This document shows positions 63,084-64,000 of a stretch of DNA of 64,000 nucleotides, piece after piece (position 1 is the first letter of the stretch; every line of letters begins with the position of its first letter). Source of the stretch: Streptomyces erythrochromogenes (GTDB lineage Bacteria > Actinomycetota > Actinomycetes > Streptomycetales > Streptomycetaceae); the NCBI RefSeq assembly GCF_036170895.1, contig NZ_CP108036.1, forward strand, positions 6,007,501-6,071,500, read 5' to 3'. The position numbers and the translations under genes are program-made. The notes under the pieces are model-generated. The model saw nothing but the letters and a program-made list of their open reading frames with translations. It had not been told where the DNA came from and did no database searches.

Positions 63084-63815
63084 CTACTTCGCGGACACGG
63101 CCGAGGCCGTGTCCGCGGACGGCTTCTCCAGGCCGAGCATCTCCAGGGCCGAGTCCATCTCCGCCTGGAACAGCACCCGCGGGTTCGCGTCCGGGCCGAA
63201 CTGGCGGTAGACCTCCAGCGCGACGGGGCCGTACATGCGGCCCCACACGCGCAGCGACGCCAGCAGCGCCTGCGGCGGGAGGTGGGGGAAGCACTCGCGG
63301 GCGAGCGCGGCCAGGGAGGGGACGAAGTCGGCCCACTCCGCCTCGGCCCGCTTGAGCTGCTCGGGCGCCTGCGGCCAGGCGGCGTCGACCAGGCCGAGGA
63401 GGATCATGCAACATCGGCGGGCGGCCGCCACGACGATGTCGGCCGTCGGGGCGTACCCGGGGGAGCTGTCCCCGTAGGTGAGGCGGAACTCCGCCGGGTG
63501 GGTGCGGGCCCACTCCCGGAAGGTGCCCGCGACCGCGAGCAGCCGGGCCGCGGTCGCGTCCTCGGGCAGCGCGTCCCGCGCCGCCTCCTGCTGGTCGGCC
63601 AGCCGGTTGTACGTGTCCGCGGCCAGCGTCGCCAGCAGGTCGTCCCGGGTGTCGAAGTACCCGTACAGGGCCGCCGCCGTCATACCCATCTCGCGCGCGA
63701 TGCCGCGCAGGGTGATCCCCGCGACGTCACCGGCGGCGAGCAGGTCGAGTGCGACCTCCTTGATCTGCGCGGTGGTCTCGATCCGAAGGCGTTCGCGGCG
63801 GGACAGGGTCTGCAT
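63084..63815 (-). CDS. TetR-family regulator, WHG-type ligand domain
   Basis: A 243-residue repressor. The DNA-binding helices are near residues 15-60: EVALDLLAAGDVAGITLRGI, then REMGMTAAALYGYFDTRDDL. The C-terminal domain has the THPAEFRLTYG pattern of TetR_C WHG regulators. It is not close to KstR2 and probably controls itself and the gene ending at 63879, through the palindrome at 63866-63876. The ATG is at 63815. A ligand cannot be predicted. Confidence 0.88.
   Translation of the reverse strand: MQTLSRRERLRIETTAQIKEVALDLLAAGDVAGITLRGIAREMGMTAAALYGYFDTRDDLLATLAADTYNRLADQQEAARDALPEDATAARLLAVAGTFREWARTHPAEFRLTYGDSSPGYAPTADIVVAAARRCCMILLGLVDAAWPQAPEQLKRAEAEWADFVPSLAALARECFPHLPPQALLASLRVWGRMYGPVALEVYRQFGPDANPRVLFQAEMDSALEMLGLEKPSADTASAVSAK
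63091..63116. terminator. Hairpin at the end of the TetR gene
   Basis: GCGGACACGGCC (63091-63102) and GGCCGTGTCCGC (63105-63116) are perfect arms with a minimal loop. It lies within the last codons of the TetR gene and 30 bp after the convergent SDR stop, suitable as a shared terminator. Confidence 0.6.
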
Positions 63816-63865
63816 GGCGGGGGCTCCTCCTCAGGGACAGGGCGAGAGTGTCGCACCCCCCGTAC

Positions 63866-63876
63866 AAACACCGTTT
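63866..63876. promoter_or_regulatory. Small palindrome upstream of the TetR gene
   Basis: AAAC-acc-GTTT lies 51 bp before the TetR start, in the AT-rich gap that separates it from the upstream gene. It may be an autoregulatory operator. Confidence 0.35.
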
Positions 63877-63878
63877 AC

Positions 63879-64000
63879 TTACCTTACCGTGTTGACGAAC
63901 CGCAACTCGCCGGTCCTCCGCCGGCCCCGCGTGAGGACGCGGGCGACCAGCACCACCCCCAGACTGCCCAGGCTCATCAGCAGTTGGGGCCGCGTCTGCG
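63879..64000 (-). CDS. C-terminal end of an unknown (probably membrane) protein
   Basis: The last 39 codons of a gene that enters from beyond the right edge, ending at TAA 63881-63879. A hydrophobic stretch LLMSLGSLGVVLVARVL is followed by a basic RGRRR segment and ELRFVNTVR. High GC in third positions supports this frame. It is 63 bp upstream of the TetR gene on the same strand. The family cannot be identified from this piece. Confidence 0.5.
   Translation of the reverse strand, partial: QTRPQLLMSLGSLGVVLVARVLTRGRRRTGELRFVNTVR

Overview
The window is chromosomal DNA of a Streptomyces (or a very close relative). It is very GC-rich, with GC-saturated third codon positions and many GTG starts. 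Genes are packed with 4-base stop/start overlaps. Actinobacterial markers are present: PriA in place of HisA and TrpF, TrpM between trpC and trpB, HGxxPAAW and TIGR02234 membrane proteins, and a DUF5753/DUF397 regulator pair. I saw no tRNA, rRNA, CRISPR array or insertion sequence.

Layout. 1-5.4 kb: the end of an ABC exporter (ATPase plus permease), a DUF2567 membrane protein, YbaK deacylase, a Lon-N-domain protein and a beta-helix-like membrane protein. 5.4-11.2 kb: the histidine operon hisD-hisC-hisB-small membrane protein-hisH-priA-ridA-hisF. A roughly 390 bp near-mirror inverted repeat follows. 11.6-19.4 kb: a TIGR03085 protein, then hisI, trpE, three small membrane proteins, trpC, trpM, trpB and trpA. 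PriA (HisA/TrpF) links the two amino-acid pathways. 19.4-21.6 kb: a DsbA-like protein and lgt. 21.7-31.9 kb (minus strand): seven coupled genes, namely four ADP-ribosylglycohydrolase paralogues, a ribokinase-like kinase, a class III CoA-transferase and a CitE-like lyase. Long proline-rich repeat tracts lie at several of the coupled junctions. 32-39.3 kb: a VIT1/CCC1 transporter and gltBD. 39.4-48.3 kb: a mixed accessory segment with a regulator carrying a decayed DUF397 partner, hydrolases, a VWA protein, a lower-GC membrane gene, an SDR with a palindromic operator and an MmpS-like lipoprotein.

48.4-63.1 kb holds the most notable system. It looks like a KstR2-type regulon for breakdown of steroid rings C and D (HIP catabolism), arranged much as in Mycobacterium tuberculosis Rv3548c-Rv3564. 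The genes are two acyl-CoA dehydrogenases, ipdF, kstR2, fadA6, then echA20-ipdA-ipdB-ipdC, divergent from two SDR genes. Two near-identical operator-like sites, both matching the mycobacterial KstR2 motif, lie exactly in the two divergent promoter regions. The cluster is split by a non-catabolic block (SIMPL protein, cold-shock protein, DEAD-box helicase, secreted tyrosine phosphatase). No fadD3-type HIP-CoA ligase is visible here. The window ends with a TetR regulator and the last 39 codons of another gene.

All assignments come from reading sequence and remembered family features; no database search was run.
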